A stretch of DNA of 64,000 nt. Source: Isochrysis galbana (lineage: Eukaryota > Haptophyta > Isochrysidales > Isochrysidaceae). This document shows positions 40,765 to 51,459 of this stretch, piece after piece. The stretch covers positions 1,883,171-1,947,170 of the forward strand of contig CM030942.1 of the NCBI GenBank assembly GCA_018136815.1. The letters run 5' to 3'. Every line of letters starts with the position of its first letter. Within the stretch, counting starts at the first letter, position 1. The notes below the pieces were generated by a model that did no database searches, was not told where the DNA came from, and saw only the letters and a program-made list of their open reading frames with translations. The translations under genes and the position numbers were made by a program.

Positions 40765-41580
40765 GAAAGGCAAACTCCGCAGACCACAGACTAGACGAGT
40801 TTGACTGCCACCTGCTCCTAGCGGAACGCCTAGTATCGTTAGGTATTCGTTGTTGTTTAACCAGTTGTACCTCCGCATATCCCACGGGGGCCTTCGGGCT
40901 CTTTGCGCCCCCATCCGGAGTCCTTGAAATTTGCCTTCGTTTGTCTTGCCTCCCGTAGCTTTTTCGTGCAGTTTAACCCAATACAGAGACTTTTTGATGC
41001 TTTTATAGTTTCGGGCTATTAGTGCCGTGTCGTCCGCGAACTGACTTATCTTTAGGTTGTATCCATTGAGGTCTACCCCTATTATGTCCTCATCCTTGTT
41101 TATGGCTCGGGTGAGCGCCTCCGTCGTAAGAAGGAAAGTTAGCGGGGAGAGCGGGCATCCTTGCGGCATGCCGCTTCCCACCGTGAAGGGGTGGCTTCTT
41201 CCCCCGTTTGTCTTAATAGCCCTCACAGGCCGAGCGTCCTCGCTCGTGAGCGCTTTGGCGAGAGATTGGAAGTTTGGCCCGAAGTTCAATAGTTTGAGAG
41301 CTAGGTGGTAGAACTCCCAGCTTACTCTGTCGAATGCCTTCTCCCAGTCTAGGGCTAGTATCAGGCCCGGTTCTCCGGTTTCGTCTAGGTATGCCCTTGT
41401 GAGTTGGAGTAGGTGTGTGGCTTCGCTGATGAGCCTCCTCGGCACGAACCCCAGTTGGTTCTCTGACACGATTTTTCCTATAACTTTACTCAGTCTATTC
41501 GTTAGTATCTTGGCTAAAATCTTGTAGTCGCTTTGCAGTAGTGTGATAGGTCTATAGTTACGCGGGTCTCGCGCATCACT
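40765..41580 (-). pseudogene. LINE reverse transcriptase domain
   Basis: On the minus strand the RT runs through DARDPRNYRPITLLQSDYKI, NQLGFVPRRLI, ALDWEKAFDRVSW (palm aspartate), SGMPQGCPLSPLTF and FADDTAL (catalytic pair), ending with YLTILGVPLGAG. Non-LTR retrotransposon enzymes of this kind prime reverse transcription on nicked target DNA. Coding continues upstream at 42538-42640 once the 941-bp insertion at 41589-42529 is set aside. Downstream it breaks off near 40800, where hAT-related sequence begins. The copy therefore lacks a contiguous 3' part. Confidence 0.9.
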
Positions 41581-41588
41581 CTTCTTAT

Positions 41589-42529
41589 CATAGTTGTACA
41601 TGATTCAAGTCACGACTATAGTCAGACGCATAGTCAGGCTCCCATGGTATGACTAGTAGTCAATAGTCAATAGTCAGAAGGCTATCTATGACTAGTAGTC
41701 AATAGTCAGAGGCTATGGCATGACTTGACTATGCTAGTCAGGGGGCCGACTTGACTACGACTAGAGCAGCGCGACTATAGTCACTGCCACTGCGCAAGCG
41801 CGCGAGCAAAGCAGGGCAGAGCGCAGAGCGCGCTGCGCGCCGCCTGTCAAACAATGCCTACGCATTGCGGGTTGCGGGTTGCGGAGCCAGATATACTAAA
41901 CTGCGCAATGCTCGAGCGGCTCGAGGTCAAAAATGCGCGCACGACAATACTCAATACTGTATAATACTATACTAGCACAATGTTATTGGATCCATCGTCC
42001 GAGACAATGCTACCATCAGTCACTCTCGCTCTCGCTCTCCATCCACACCCACACCGCTCAGGCACCAAACAGTCCCATCCCCATCATCATCATCTTCAAA
42101 CATCTCCGACACACACCTTCTTGTTGCCCATCAATGGGGGCATCATCCTGAACAGCGGCTAGCCCCAGAGTGCTCTACTCCCACGCCCCAAGACGCCCTC
42201 CTACGCCATACTTGCTCACATACAAAAGTCCCATAACATCTCGTCCGTAGTTTGATCGCGGTGCAGGTACCAATTCTTGCGCACGTAAACGAGGCGAAAA
42301 GAACTAACAAAAATTAGATTAACATCAAGACACAATATCTATATACCCATATGACTATAGTCTGATCATAGTCAGTGATTCAAGCTCCCATGCTATGACT
42401 AGTAGTCAATAGTCAAAGGGCTATGCATGACTAGTAGTCTATAGTCAGAGGCTATGGTGTGACTATGACTGCATAGTCAAGGCCCATAGAATGACTAAGA
42501 TTGAATCACTTGAATCACGTACAGCCCTG
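41589..42529. mobile_element. Non-autonomous hAT transposon inserted in the LINE
   Basis: A 941-bp element flanked by the perfect 8-bp duplication CTTCTTAT (41581-41588 and 42530-42537), diagnostic for hAT. Its 22-bp terminal inverted repeats begin CATAGTTGTACATGAT and, on the complement of the right end, CAGGGCTGTACGTGAT; the last 16 bases of the two repeats differ at one position. Subterminal copies of the palindrome GACTAGTAGTC followed by AATAGTC lie near both ends (41650-41700 and 42395-42440). It has no transposase. The two LINE pieces meet in the same frame across one copy of the duplication. Confidence 0.92.
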
Positions 42530-42537
42530 CTTCTTAT

Positions 42538-43100
42538 ACAGTAGAATTATGTCGCCTTCCCGCATAGTGTATGCTAGCGTTCCCGTATCTAGCGCTAAGT
42601 TGTACAGCCTTGCCAGTATCGGCTCGTCGGGGTGGGTGTGGCCTCTGCCATAAGGCATGCCCTGTGGAGTGCAGGTCTCTCCTGCCTGTTTCTGTCTCTC
42701 TGAGTCCTGCAGCCTGCTGCCCCCCATGGGGGGGGCCAGCATGGCTGCTGTGCATGGTGTGGCCGAGGCCACGGGCCGTGTGGCGCGACCGGGGTCGCGC
42801 GCACCTGTTCGGGCCCTCTGAGGGCGGACGCGGCCGCTTTGCCAGCGACAGGTCCATGTGGGCAGGGGGGCCGCCCTCGGCGGGGGGCCCGAGGGAGAGG
42901 GGCGTGTGTTCGAGCGTCTCCTTCGTTTATGGTATGAGCATGACCGCGCTTCCAAAGCGCGCGCTAATGCCGCGTTTGCATCTCTCGGTTTCGACCTCGG
43001 CCCCGATGACTCCTCATTTTTTGAGCATGCCCAAGTTGGAACCGCCTCCATCGATGCCGCATCTCAATCCACCGTCGGGCCTCTTTGTAGCTGAGCCCTT
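42538..43100 (-). pseudogene. LINE 5' coding remnant with A-like repeat segment
   Basis: Just right of the hAT insertion, the minus strand reads PILARLYNLALDTGTLAYTM and then GDIILLYKK, the usual lead-in to the RT finger motif. Farther up, 42640-42910 (plus strand) matches the 18600-18880 part of a family A copy: CCTCTGCCATAAGGCATGCC, GGCCACGGGCCGTG and GAGGGAGAGGGG. So another repeat interrupts the LINE here. Beyond 42910 the origin is unclear. Confidence 0.55.
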
Positions 43101-44391
43101 TGTTCGTTTGTTCGTCTCTCCCCCTTTCTTCGCCTTTTGCAATGCGCCACCTCGAGCATCGGTCGTCGCATTGGGGGGAGTGTTGCGGGTAGGGGGAGAG
43201 CCGACCTAGGGTTTCGTCCCTAGAGAGGCACTCCCTCTCAAGTTCCCCCCTTTTTTGGGTGTTTTGTTTTCTATCGGCTCCCCCTCTTTCCCTTCCTTCC
43301 CGTCGGGATCTTCGGGATTCGCCGTTCTCTTCTTTCTCTCATGTGTTCTCGTGTGCGTGTCTCCCTTTCTCCAATCCGTTTGTTCACGCACCCGCCCCGT
43401 TCTTTCTTTGTGTGTCACCCCTTCCTTGTTTCCTTCTGCCCGTGTTGCCCCCCCGTGTTTTTTTCCCGCTCTGAGTCGCCACCATGGCCGCCCCCTCTGC
43501 CCCCTCCGCCTGCCCCCTTGAGTCCGTCGCCCCCGGCACCGAGTCCGCAGCCGTGCCTGCGCCCTTGGCCGCCCCTCCCAGTGTCCATACCCCGCCTGCC
43601 ACTCCCAGAGTGCACTCGTGCCCCCCGTTTGTTCAACATTCTTTCTCTGTTCATCCCTCTTCACCACATGCACAGCCACCCTCAGCCTCTCCACCGCAGT
43701 AGGCTTGCACACGTAATACCATAGTCATAGCTATCGATTTCGATTTCAACTGCGCCTCTCAAATTCAAAACTAGCGCCGCAAACGCACCACCACAGAGAA
43801 CACACACGAGAAAAGAGATGCCATCGGGGAGTCGGCAAAGGGAGATGCGCAAGCAAGTCGGTCGTGTCACTACGAAAATCCCCGCCACTGACAAGTACAC
43901 GGAGCAGCTCGCAGTTGCGGCAATAGAAAGACTGTTACTGTGCTGGAGGTGTATCTGGCTTTGGCTGAATGCGCCATCAGAACACTTGGCGAGGGCTCTC
44001 GACGGCAAGATGCCCTGTCGGGGACGATCGGTGCGAGCCATTCGAGGCACCATGCCACTCAGGTGCCCCGAGTGTGCGGCTAAAATGTTTCGGCACCTCA
44101 TTCATTCACTAGAGGCGGAGCAACTGGGTCATGCCGCACACATACACATGCAGAAAATGCATGCTTTGACCAATGCGTCCTCAAGCTTCAAGCTCATACA
44201 TGTGTTCCCACTCGTCGCATCACACAGCGACTTCGGGATGGAGAAGAACTACAGCCGGAGGTGGCAGTCACACGCCACCCTCCCGGTCTCGACACAGTAT
44301 TGTCCGCAATTGATGCGGCCCTTGCACGCGTAGCAAGGTTTGATGCAAAGGACCACCATTCCATGGGAGCCTTTGTCATAAACCCTTGCCT
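43101..44391. other. Gene-poor region, pyrimidine-rich then unresolved
   Basis: 43200-43680 is CT-rich, with a short plus frame starting caccATGGCCGCCCCC at 43484 that is proline/serine low complexity. 43740-44330 carries overlapping frames on both strands (for example a minus frame with GISFLVCVLCGGAFAALVL), with no recognised family. Nothing supportable. Confidence 0.3.
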
Positions 44392-45863
44392 TCAACTGCC
44401 ATGGACACGCTTATGAAGCTGGAACTGCTCCCTTATCAACGGACGGACATCGTCTGCACCGGCAAGCTTCTCCAGAAACGGGAGCAGCTTGAGCAATTCA
44501 GTGTCTGTCGTGTCCTCAAACCAAGATAGAATGGGAATGCCGTTATCGAGCTGGAAGCCAAAGGCTTGCGGCGAGTTGTCAACAATGGCCGACCTCGCGA
44601 GGTCTCGTCCAAGCACCTGAGTAAAAATGGTGCATATAGACTCATGCAATGTTCGCAGGCGTGTGGAGACTGGCTAAGTTCACCGGTTTCGAGACCGGGC
44701 CCCCCTGAACCTTTCCTTCCCAGGCCCAAACGCTATTCATCATGTACCGTGAGATCCTTCAGGTAATTGCCGTCGATGACCACGCAAGAGTCCCTGAAGA
44801 CACGGTGCTTGATCCACTTGCGCTGCGGGTCGATGATGGACAGCAGACGATCCGCGTACACCTGCGAGCATATTCGGCAGAGAGCGCGCCGATCAGTGGC
44901 TACAACGGCGGGATGTTGCAACCGTTGTCACTCATCCTGGAGCCCGGTTTCGCTATGCATGCAGAGACTATAAGGCTGGCAGAGCACATGCACCTTTTGC
45001 GAGGCCGTAAAGATGATGATTTCGAACAACTGAGAGACCCGCTCCAGGAAATAGTCCATGTGGGGGCGCTTCCGTACGTAAACCTGGTAATTGACCGCGT
45101 TGAAGTGCACGGGAAAGACAACATCGTACGTCGGAAGAGGTACAATCGATGAGTGGAGTAGGGTCTCATCGAGGTCAAGGATGAGGGACACAGGGAATGT
45201 GCCGCGTGTCTTCTTTGGCAAGCATATCGGCCGATGAAGCGGGGGCGGGTGCGTCGGAAGGCTGCGGATGAACACGTACGGATCGAACTCGTCCAGTTCC
45301 TCGTCCTCAACGTGCTGTTGCTGTGGAGGCGCTCCTGCTTGCTGCGGTGGGTCCACCGCATGCTGCTGCTGATTGGCCGCTTCTGCATGCGCGCCCGCCG
45401 CCTGCTTCGTTGATGAAAGGGTCGAATTGTCAGGAGAAGCCCCGATGGAAGCGTTCGATCCAGGCTTGTTGAGCTCTGAGGCGGACCCTTCCACTGGCTC
45501 CTCCCGTGCGTTTGTTGACCCGCCAAAGAGCGTGAACATCGGCGAGAAGATATCGAGCAGCCCCCGCTTCTCAAGCGGGGGAACTGCCTGCTCGGTACTC
45601 TGTTCTCGGGAAAGGACAGTATGAGTACTGCTGGGCGTGCCCCGGCGCGGGCTCTGCGTCATGAAGCCTGAGGCGTCTGGCGGCAGTTTGGGCGAGTCTG
45701 CAGGCTGCTGCGCGGGCGACCAAAGCATCTTGGAAAGGAAGCTGGAGATGGATCCGGTGCTAGCCGGCGACTGGGGCGGTAGGTTGGAGGATGCAGCGGG
45801 CGAGGTAAGCCCAGGGATCCGTCCGGGCGACTCTGTGACCTCTGGCTTGGGCGAAGAGGGCAT
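44392..45863 (-). CDS. CTDSPL2-like HAD phosphatase (NIF/FCP1 domain), 3 exons
   Basis: Exons 45863-44994, 44861-44748 and 44616-44392 join in phase 0 and give 402 residues. The catalytic motif is [13 protein letters not shown] (Asp230 nucleophile, Asp232 acid/base), preceded by [10 protein letters not shown], a phrase shared with animal CTDSPL2. The next segments are [18 protein letters not shown] across the first intron, then [19 protein letters not shown] and, across the second, [17 protein letters not shown] with the Mg2+-binding DNSP. The end, [20 protein letters not shown], again matches CTDSPL2. The SCP class dephosphorylates phosphoserines, including the RNA polymerase II tail and SMADs in animals; the algal target is unknown. 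Residues 1-190 are Ser/Pro/Gln-rich and probably disordered. The frame starts next to a long purine tract. Confidence 0.92.
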
Positions 45864-46132
45864 TGCGGGCAGTGCAGAGGGGGGGGCGGCCGCAGGGAGA
45901 GGAGGCAGAGAGAGAGATGAGAGGGACAGAGGGCTTGCGCTTGAGCGAGCGCCGGGGGAGGGGACAAAGAGGAAGGGGGGAGAGGGGATGGAGGATCAAG
46001 GGGGGAAAGCTGTGGGTGGAGAGCGACAGGGACGTTGGGAGCGGTGAGAGAGGGGGGAGACGAGGGGAGGGCGGGAGAGGGCGGGCGGGGGGAGAAAGGA
46101 GAGAGGGGAGGCAGGAGAGAGGGTGAGAGAGA

Positions 46133-46180
<48 letters not shown>

Positions 46181-48053
46181 GAAAGAGAGAGAGGGAGGGA
46201 GGGAGAGAGAGAGAGGGAGAGAGGGGGAGAGAAGGGGGGGGGGGGAGAGAGAGAGGGAGGGAGGAGGGAGGGAGGGAGAGGGAGAGGGAGAGGGAGAGGG
46301 AGAGGGAGAGGGAGAGGGCGGCGGACGGCCATACTAGATTTCTGCCCATACGGCTTCTTTTTAATGTAGCGAGAAGGCAACCGGGGGGGCACGCCGTCTC
46401 TCCTCCCCTTCGCTCTCCCCCCCCCCCCCCTCTCGGCGGCCGCCGCGCCGCCGGAAAGGAGAGAGGCAGACGAGAGAGAGTAGCCAGGGGTGAGAAGAGA
46501 GAGAAGGGAGGAGCTGTTTGAGAAATGTAGAGAGACCTCTCTGGCGGAGGAAGTGTACGCCAACAAGACCGACGCCTGCCCCTCTCTTGGGGGGGGGGGG
46601 GGGGACCGGGCTCGTAGGGGAAGGACTGGGCTGCTGATTGCCGCCGCTCGTTCAAAGTTTCGCGGTGAGAATGGGGGTGGGGTGGGGGGTGGGGTGGGGG
46701 AGAGAGTTGTGGACAGCGAGGAGAGGAAGGAACGGGCGCCGGCCAGAAGGTGGAATCGAGGAAAAATGGGTTCGGCTCTTGAATCTGGAGAAGAGGAGAA
46801 GAGAGGAGGGGGGCGGGCGAGAGAGGCAAGCGATGGAGCAGTACTTCACAGGATGAGGGATTCTTTTATCGAAAGAATAGGTGAGTCGTGCGTGTGGAGG
46901 GGAGACGAAGCAGAGGAGGACGACCGCAGAAGAACGGCTCCTTTTATTAAGTAAAGTACTCGGACAATCGCGTCTTCTTGGCATGCACGCTTACCTCACG
47001 ATAGTTCGGATTCCGTTATTACTATGATATATCCGGATAATAGACTACTCCTATACACGTTCACTTCACATTTCAGCAGCGTGTTCGGTTCGGGGTCTAC
47101 ATATATCTAGGCGTGTTCTATGTCTCCCATCACTGTTGTCCTTACTTGCTGCCCCAAACCCCACGCCTCCCATTCATAATAGAGTCATCCCCCCCCATGG
47201 TTGAGGAGAAAAAAACTTCTTGGGAAAGTCGGCCTGCGCCGCTATCTTACAGTATGGGTGCCGGGGGCGCAGCATGCAAATGGCTGCTTCGTTTTTTACT
47301 TTTCTGAAGCGGGCCCTTCCATGAACGGTGAACTCTCCAAACCCCGAGGGACGGACGAGGGATTAAGAGCAAGAGGGTAAAAATAGGGGGGAAGAGGGAA
47401 GAGGGGGAGAGGGGGAGTGTCGTCCAAGTAGAACTTATACCACTCACATGGGGGCAGTGGCCGAAAAAACAACCAAACTTGAGGTTGCAGCATCTCAGAC
47501 GGTCTCAGACGCCTGAATACCATCGCTATTGCAGATTGTAGATTGTAGATTGCTGCAGCATTGCAGCAGCGGCAGGGGTCGGGATCAGGATCCGTGCCCA
47601 CTATCCACTATGCTCATACACACATAGCGTCATCCAAGGCCATCGGTGCCGTTGCCGCGCCACTGCCATTGCCACATTGCCATAGCTGACATTGGGCGCG
47701 CAGATGCAAATGCAAATGCCATGGGAGATGGGAGCTCAACTCACAATCACAATCACCAATCACAATCAGGGGTAGGTGAAGGTGAGGCATGGGCTTGGCC
47801 CTTGGCTCTGGCTGCGCGAGCTCAGTGTGCCAGGAGCGCTCTCCAAGGTCTTGGCAATACTTGACAAGCTTTCAAGTCGGGCGAGGAAGAGCATGTGTAC
47901 GCATATCCTCTTCCTCGCCCGACTCGACTTGAAAACTTGAGGAGGAGGAGGGCGGCCTTGTCCGTAGTCCGTAGACAATATTGAATGAGAATAGGTTTAC
48001 TAGACTACTAGACCTCTCCCCCCCCCACGACCCCGCCCGGCGCGGCGCGCGCG
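45864..48053. repeat. Purine microsatellite and intergenic DNA before the FNTA gene
   Basis: GA-rich sequence runs from 45880 to 46320 with a pure (GA)n core at about 46133-46175 and GGGAGA repeats at 46258-46318. Poly-C occurs near 46417-46430 and poly-G near 46589-46603. Long frames here are artefacts. 46650-47860 holds no recognised gene. A strong inverted repeat near 47865-47940 is listed separately. Confidence 0.6.
47865..47940. repeat. Strong inverted repeat (hairpin) upstream of FNTA
   Basis: The left arm CAAGTCGGGCGAGGAAGAG pairs with CCTCTTCCTCGCCCGACT..CGACTTGAAAACTTG on the right, with a loop of about 15-20 bases. The arms match over about 25 bases except for a 5-base repeat in the right arm. 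It lies about 115-190 bp before the FNTA start codon. It could be a small foldback repeat; a regulatory role is not shown. Confidence 0.6.
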
Positions 48054-49558
48054 ATGAGCCTCGCCGCCTCTCTCCGCCAGCTCTTCCCCGATGTCGAGCC
48101 GATCGCCCAGGACGATGGGCCTGAGGCGGTCGTGAGAATCGAATATCCTGAAGGTTTTCAGACTGTCATGGATTACTTTCGCCGCATCCTTGTCGACGGT
48201 GATCTGCGCTATGCTGCACCGCGCCTGCCCCTCTTCTTTCTCCGCCTGCTCTCTGCTCCGCCATCCTTTTCCAGCCTCCCTCTCTCCCCTCTTCCCCCAC
48301 TCCCAGCCCGCATCTTTCCCCCCGCCATCCGTACCATCGACGCCTCCCCCGTCGTCGCAGGAGAGTACTCAGAGCGAGCGCTCCGGCTCTCTGGCGAGGT
48401 GATTGCTCGGAATGCCGCCAATTACACGGCCTGGCAGTTCAGGCGCAAGTGCATCGAGGAGCTGCACAAGGACTCCCCCGCCGAGGTATGTGCACGCCTT
48501 TGCTGCCCTAAGTTCGAGGCTGCCGCCGTGACTGACTCGCCTTCGGAGCTGCCGCCTTGGACGACTCACCTCCGAAGCTGTCGCAAGCGCTCATGGCCCT
48601 CTGCCTTGCACAGGACGCTAAGGCAGCATGGAGGGATGAGCTCGACTATTGCACTGCGAGGGGCCATGAAAATCTCAAGAACTATCAGGTAGCATGTGTC
48701 TTGCCTCTGCCCTTTGGCTGCCCGAGACCACGACGTCGTGCTACAATCCGCTGTCCCTGGATCACACGAGTACGTATCAAGGATGATGATAAGCTAACCA
48801 CCCATCGAATCTGACGGCTGGAGCCGAGACGAGGACAGTATTTAAGTTGTCGGACTTGATCTTTGTGTAGATCCGCCTCATCCCTCCCCCCCGCTTCTCC
48901 CCGCCTCGAAAAAGTCATCTGTTTGACTGCGTACCGCCCATTCCCCGTGTCCTGATAGGTATGGTTCCATCGACGCTCCTGTGTCTCAAAACTTGGCGAC
49001 GGCTCCTGCGAGCTGCCCTTCACAGAGGAGATTCTAAGGGAGGACTCAAAGAATTACCATGCTTGGGGTTACAGGCAGTGGGTCTTGACCGAGTTTGGAT
49101 CTTGGGACGGCGAGCTTGAATTCACCGAGCGTCTGCTGCAAGAGGATGTGCGCAACAACTCGGCATGGAACCAAAGGTACTTTGTCCTCAAATCGACTGC
49201 AGACCTCTCCTCGCCTGAGCTTCTTGAACAAGAGGTGGCTTTTATCAAGAAGCACATTGACCTCTCCCCGTCGAATCCCTCGCCATGGAATTACTTGCGC
49301 GGCTTGCTAGAGCCGGTCGGTTACGACACCATCCCACATGTGCGGACGATGTGTGAAGAGTGGGCAACAACTGAATCGGAAAACGGGTACAACAGTGGAT
49401 GTGTCATGGCCATGGGTCTCTTGGTAGAGGTGCTCCTCGCGAGTGGCGCCACCAACGAGCTTGAGCGCGCGCGCGAACTGTGTGTCACGCTGCAAGGATT
49501 GGATCCAATACGGGCAGCGTACTGGAATTGGCGCCACTCTAGGATCGGAACACAGTAA
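48054..49558 (+). CDS. FNTA: Protein farnesyl/geranylgeranyl transferase alpha subunit, 4 exons
   Basis: Exons 48054-48198, 48361-48485, 48614-48688 and 48959-49558 splice in phase (GT-AG) and encode 314 residues. Five PPTA (tryptophan-containing helical) repeats are visible: NAANYTAWQFRR (about 66-77), KNYQVWFHRR (112-121), KNYHAWGYRQW, NNSAWNQRYF and NPSPWNYLRG. The N-terminus carries the VMDYFRRIL segment conserved in this subunit. The alpha subunit is shared by farnesyltransferase and geranylgeranyltransferase I; with a beta subunit it transfers prenyl groups from FPP or GGPP to CaaX proteins in the cytosol. The length is near that of the yeast RAM2 protein (316). The third intron (270 bp) is the longest. 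GGTase-II alpha is less likely because the third and fourth repeats match FNTA order. Confidence 0.93.
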
Positions 49559-50906
49559 AGCCTCTCGTGGCGCCTTGATTTTTTTGTGTCGGCGATGGTG
49601 AGGCTAGCACTTTGGGTGCATTCACTCGCACGTGCGCCAGCACCCCACATTGCGAAACGAATTATCCGAATGCATAGGTGTAGACAACTTTGATTGCGAT
49701 GGGCTGTGCAAAGAGCTGTGGTGGTGTGACTACTGTTTGTGAACCTTCATCGCAGCGCGGTTCCCGGAAGAAGAGAAGGGGGGGGCGGGGTACGGGGGGG
49801 GGGGGGGGGGAGGGGAAGAAGAGAAGGGGGGCGGGGTATGGCGGGGGGGGGGGGGGGGGGGAGAAAAGAAGGGGGCGGGGAAGAAGAGAAGGGGGTGAAG
49901 AAAGGAGAAAGAAAGTAAAATACAAGATACTCCGGAGTTGTTAGATTTTGTCGCCAAATTCACTAGTCTAACAACGGACGACTATTTTTCACCCATAATT
50001 TATTAGTTTACGTGAATCAATAATTGATACGCATACTGTCAACTTCGACACGCGCCTTTGGCCAACGCCCCGAGCCGCTGTTCGCCCAGCGCACAGCCTC
50101 GACGTCAGGGTGAAGCCCCACATTGTTGCTTGGCAGCAATGCCAAACGGCCATCTGAGAATGCGATCAATCACTATAGGTCATCTACAGTGAACACCGAA
50201 GCACACGGAAACAACGGGACCCTGGAACAATTCTAAAATAAACAGGTCACCCAGTGGCACAGGAGGGAGCGGAGAACACGCCGCTGAGGACAGGTGCACA
50301 CCGCTCCGCTCGGACCCCCCACATGTCCCGAGCCCCTAAGTAGAGCACGAGGGGAGTTGCCGCAAGGCGGGGATTGAGGGTGAGGAAGGGAAGGGGGCGT
50401 GGCTACGAGTATGCGATTCAGTGCCACGGGTGAGGCGAGAATATTAAAAGCTTTTTTTTTGCTTGGCAGCAATGCCTGTGCAATGATGGGGCGAGGACGC
50501 GAGGACGCGTGCGGCTCGGCTGGCTGCGCGTGAGGAGCGACGCGGCAGCCGCGAGCAATGATCCGAGAAGCGCCGGCGCTCCGCACGCTCTTAGTGCCCC
50601 AGTTCGTTCACTTTCGTGGTGGTGTGCGGTGTGCGGCGCTCCGGCGCAGCGGGAACGTAGAACGTAGCTAGCTAGCATGGCGGCGGTAGTAAGTAGTAAG
50701 GCTGTGGAGGTCGGTAGAAGTCACGAGGTGGGGGCGGCCAGGGGGGGGGGGGGGGGCAGTAGAAGTCACAAGTGCACAACGGGCGGGACGGTAGAAGTCC
50801 CGCGCCACAGACGCACGCCGTCACTTGCACCCCCGCGGAGACCAAGTGGTAGCGTTATAAGTCTTTAATATAGATATAAGTGGACACTCAATACTCAGGT
50901 TTCGTG
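49559..50906. repeat. Poly-G tandem repeats and unassigned intergenic DNA
   Basis: 49765-49900 holds two to three copies of a roughly 55-bp unit GAAGAAGAGAAGGGGGGGCG plus long poly-G. 49930-50900 shows no gene; minus-strand frames at 50233-50678 have no motif. A poly-G run occurs at 50741-50756. Confidence 0.5.
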
Positions 50907-51227
50907 TCATTTAGTTGATCTACCCAGTATTTCATACACCTTTTCTTTTTGTTCCAATCCGCCTATCAGAGCACTGAAGTCACGCTCAGTAATTTCAGTG
51001 GTGTAATGCATTCTTAGAAGGATATCGTCAAGTGTGGAGTGCAACATATCGTTGAACCATTTAAGATCATCGTCTAAGGCGACTACTGCTGGTAGAATTT
51101 TTGGAGCCATGGCGAGCCCTAAGAAATAAGAAAGGGTGGAGATTTTTTCCCCAAACGTCGAACCCGCGCCGTCTAAACATAACATTCTAAGCAAAAACAA
51201 AACTACAGTCTGGTCCTCTTTCGACGG
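50907..51227 (-). other. Unrecognised protein-like ORF fragment
   Basis: A minus-strand frame with a globular look: SYFLGLAMAPKILPAVVALD, then DLKWFNDMLHSTLDDILLRM, ending LEQKEKVYEILGRSTK. The upstream part runs into the 51228 repeat, so the true start is lost or spliced away. It may be a remnant of a gene or element. No family recognised. Confidence 0.3.
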
Positions 51228-51335
51228 AACGCGACTTTTGAGCCGTCGCCGAGGGAGGCCCGGAGAGCCCAACTTCGAACCGATGCCGGGCGCGCTGCGT
51301 GCCCGTTTTCGACGATCCATCCGGATGGGGGACCC
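51228..51335 (+). repeat. Repeat shared, in permuted order, with 21307-21510
   Basis: GAGCCGTCGCCGAGGGAGGC is followed immediately by GCCCAACTTCGAACCGATGC and ATCCATCCGGATGGGGGAC, the reverse of the block order at 21.3-21.5 kb. Confidence 0.65.
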
Positions 51336-51459
51336 CCCCCCCGCGCGGGCGCGACCGCCAAAGTTTCGTCTTTCGCTTTCGCCAAGGGCCTTCCAAGGGG
51401 AGCTTGTTGCTCTCCAAAGCCCGCAGCGCCAACCCTAACATCAACCGGACAAACTAGGC

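Noticed and set aside
42858-43094. Plus-strand frame with LRLWYEHDRASKARANAAFA
   Set aside because: It looks protein-like but lies opposite LINE-related sequence and next to an A-like repeat. No start, splice sites or family could be supported.
43484-43702. Short plus frame with a good start context (caccATGG)
   Set aside because: Pure Pro/Ser/Ala low complexity within a pyrimidine-rich tract, with no continuation found.
45760-46829. Long frames on both strands rich in Leu/Ser/Pro or Arg/Glu
   Set aside because: Purine-pyrimidine tract artefacts without any protein-like segment.
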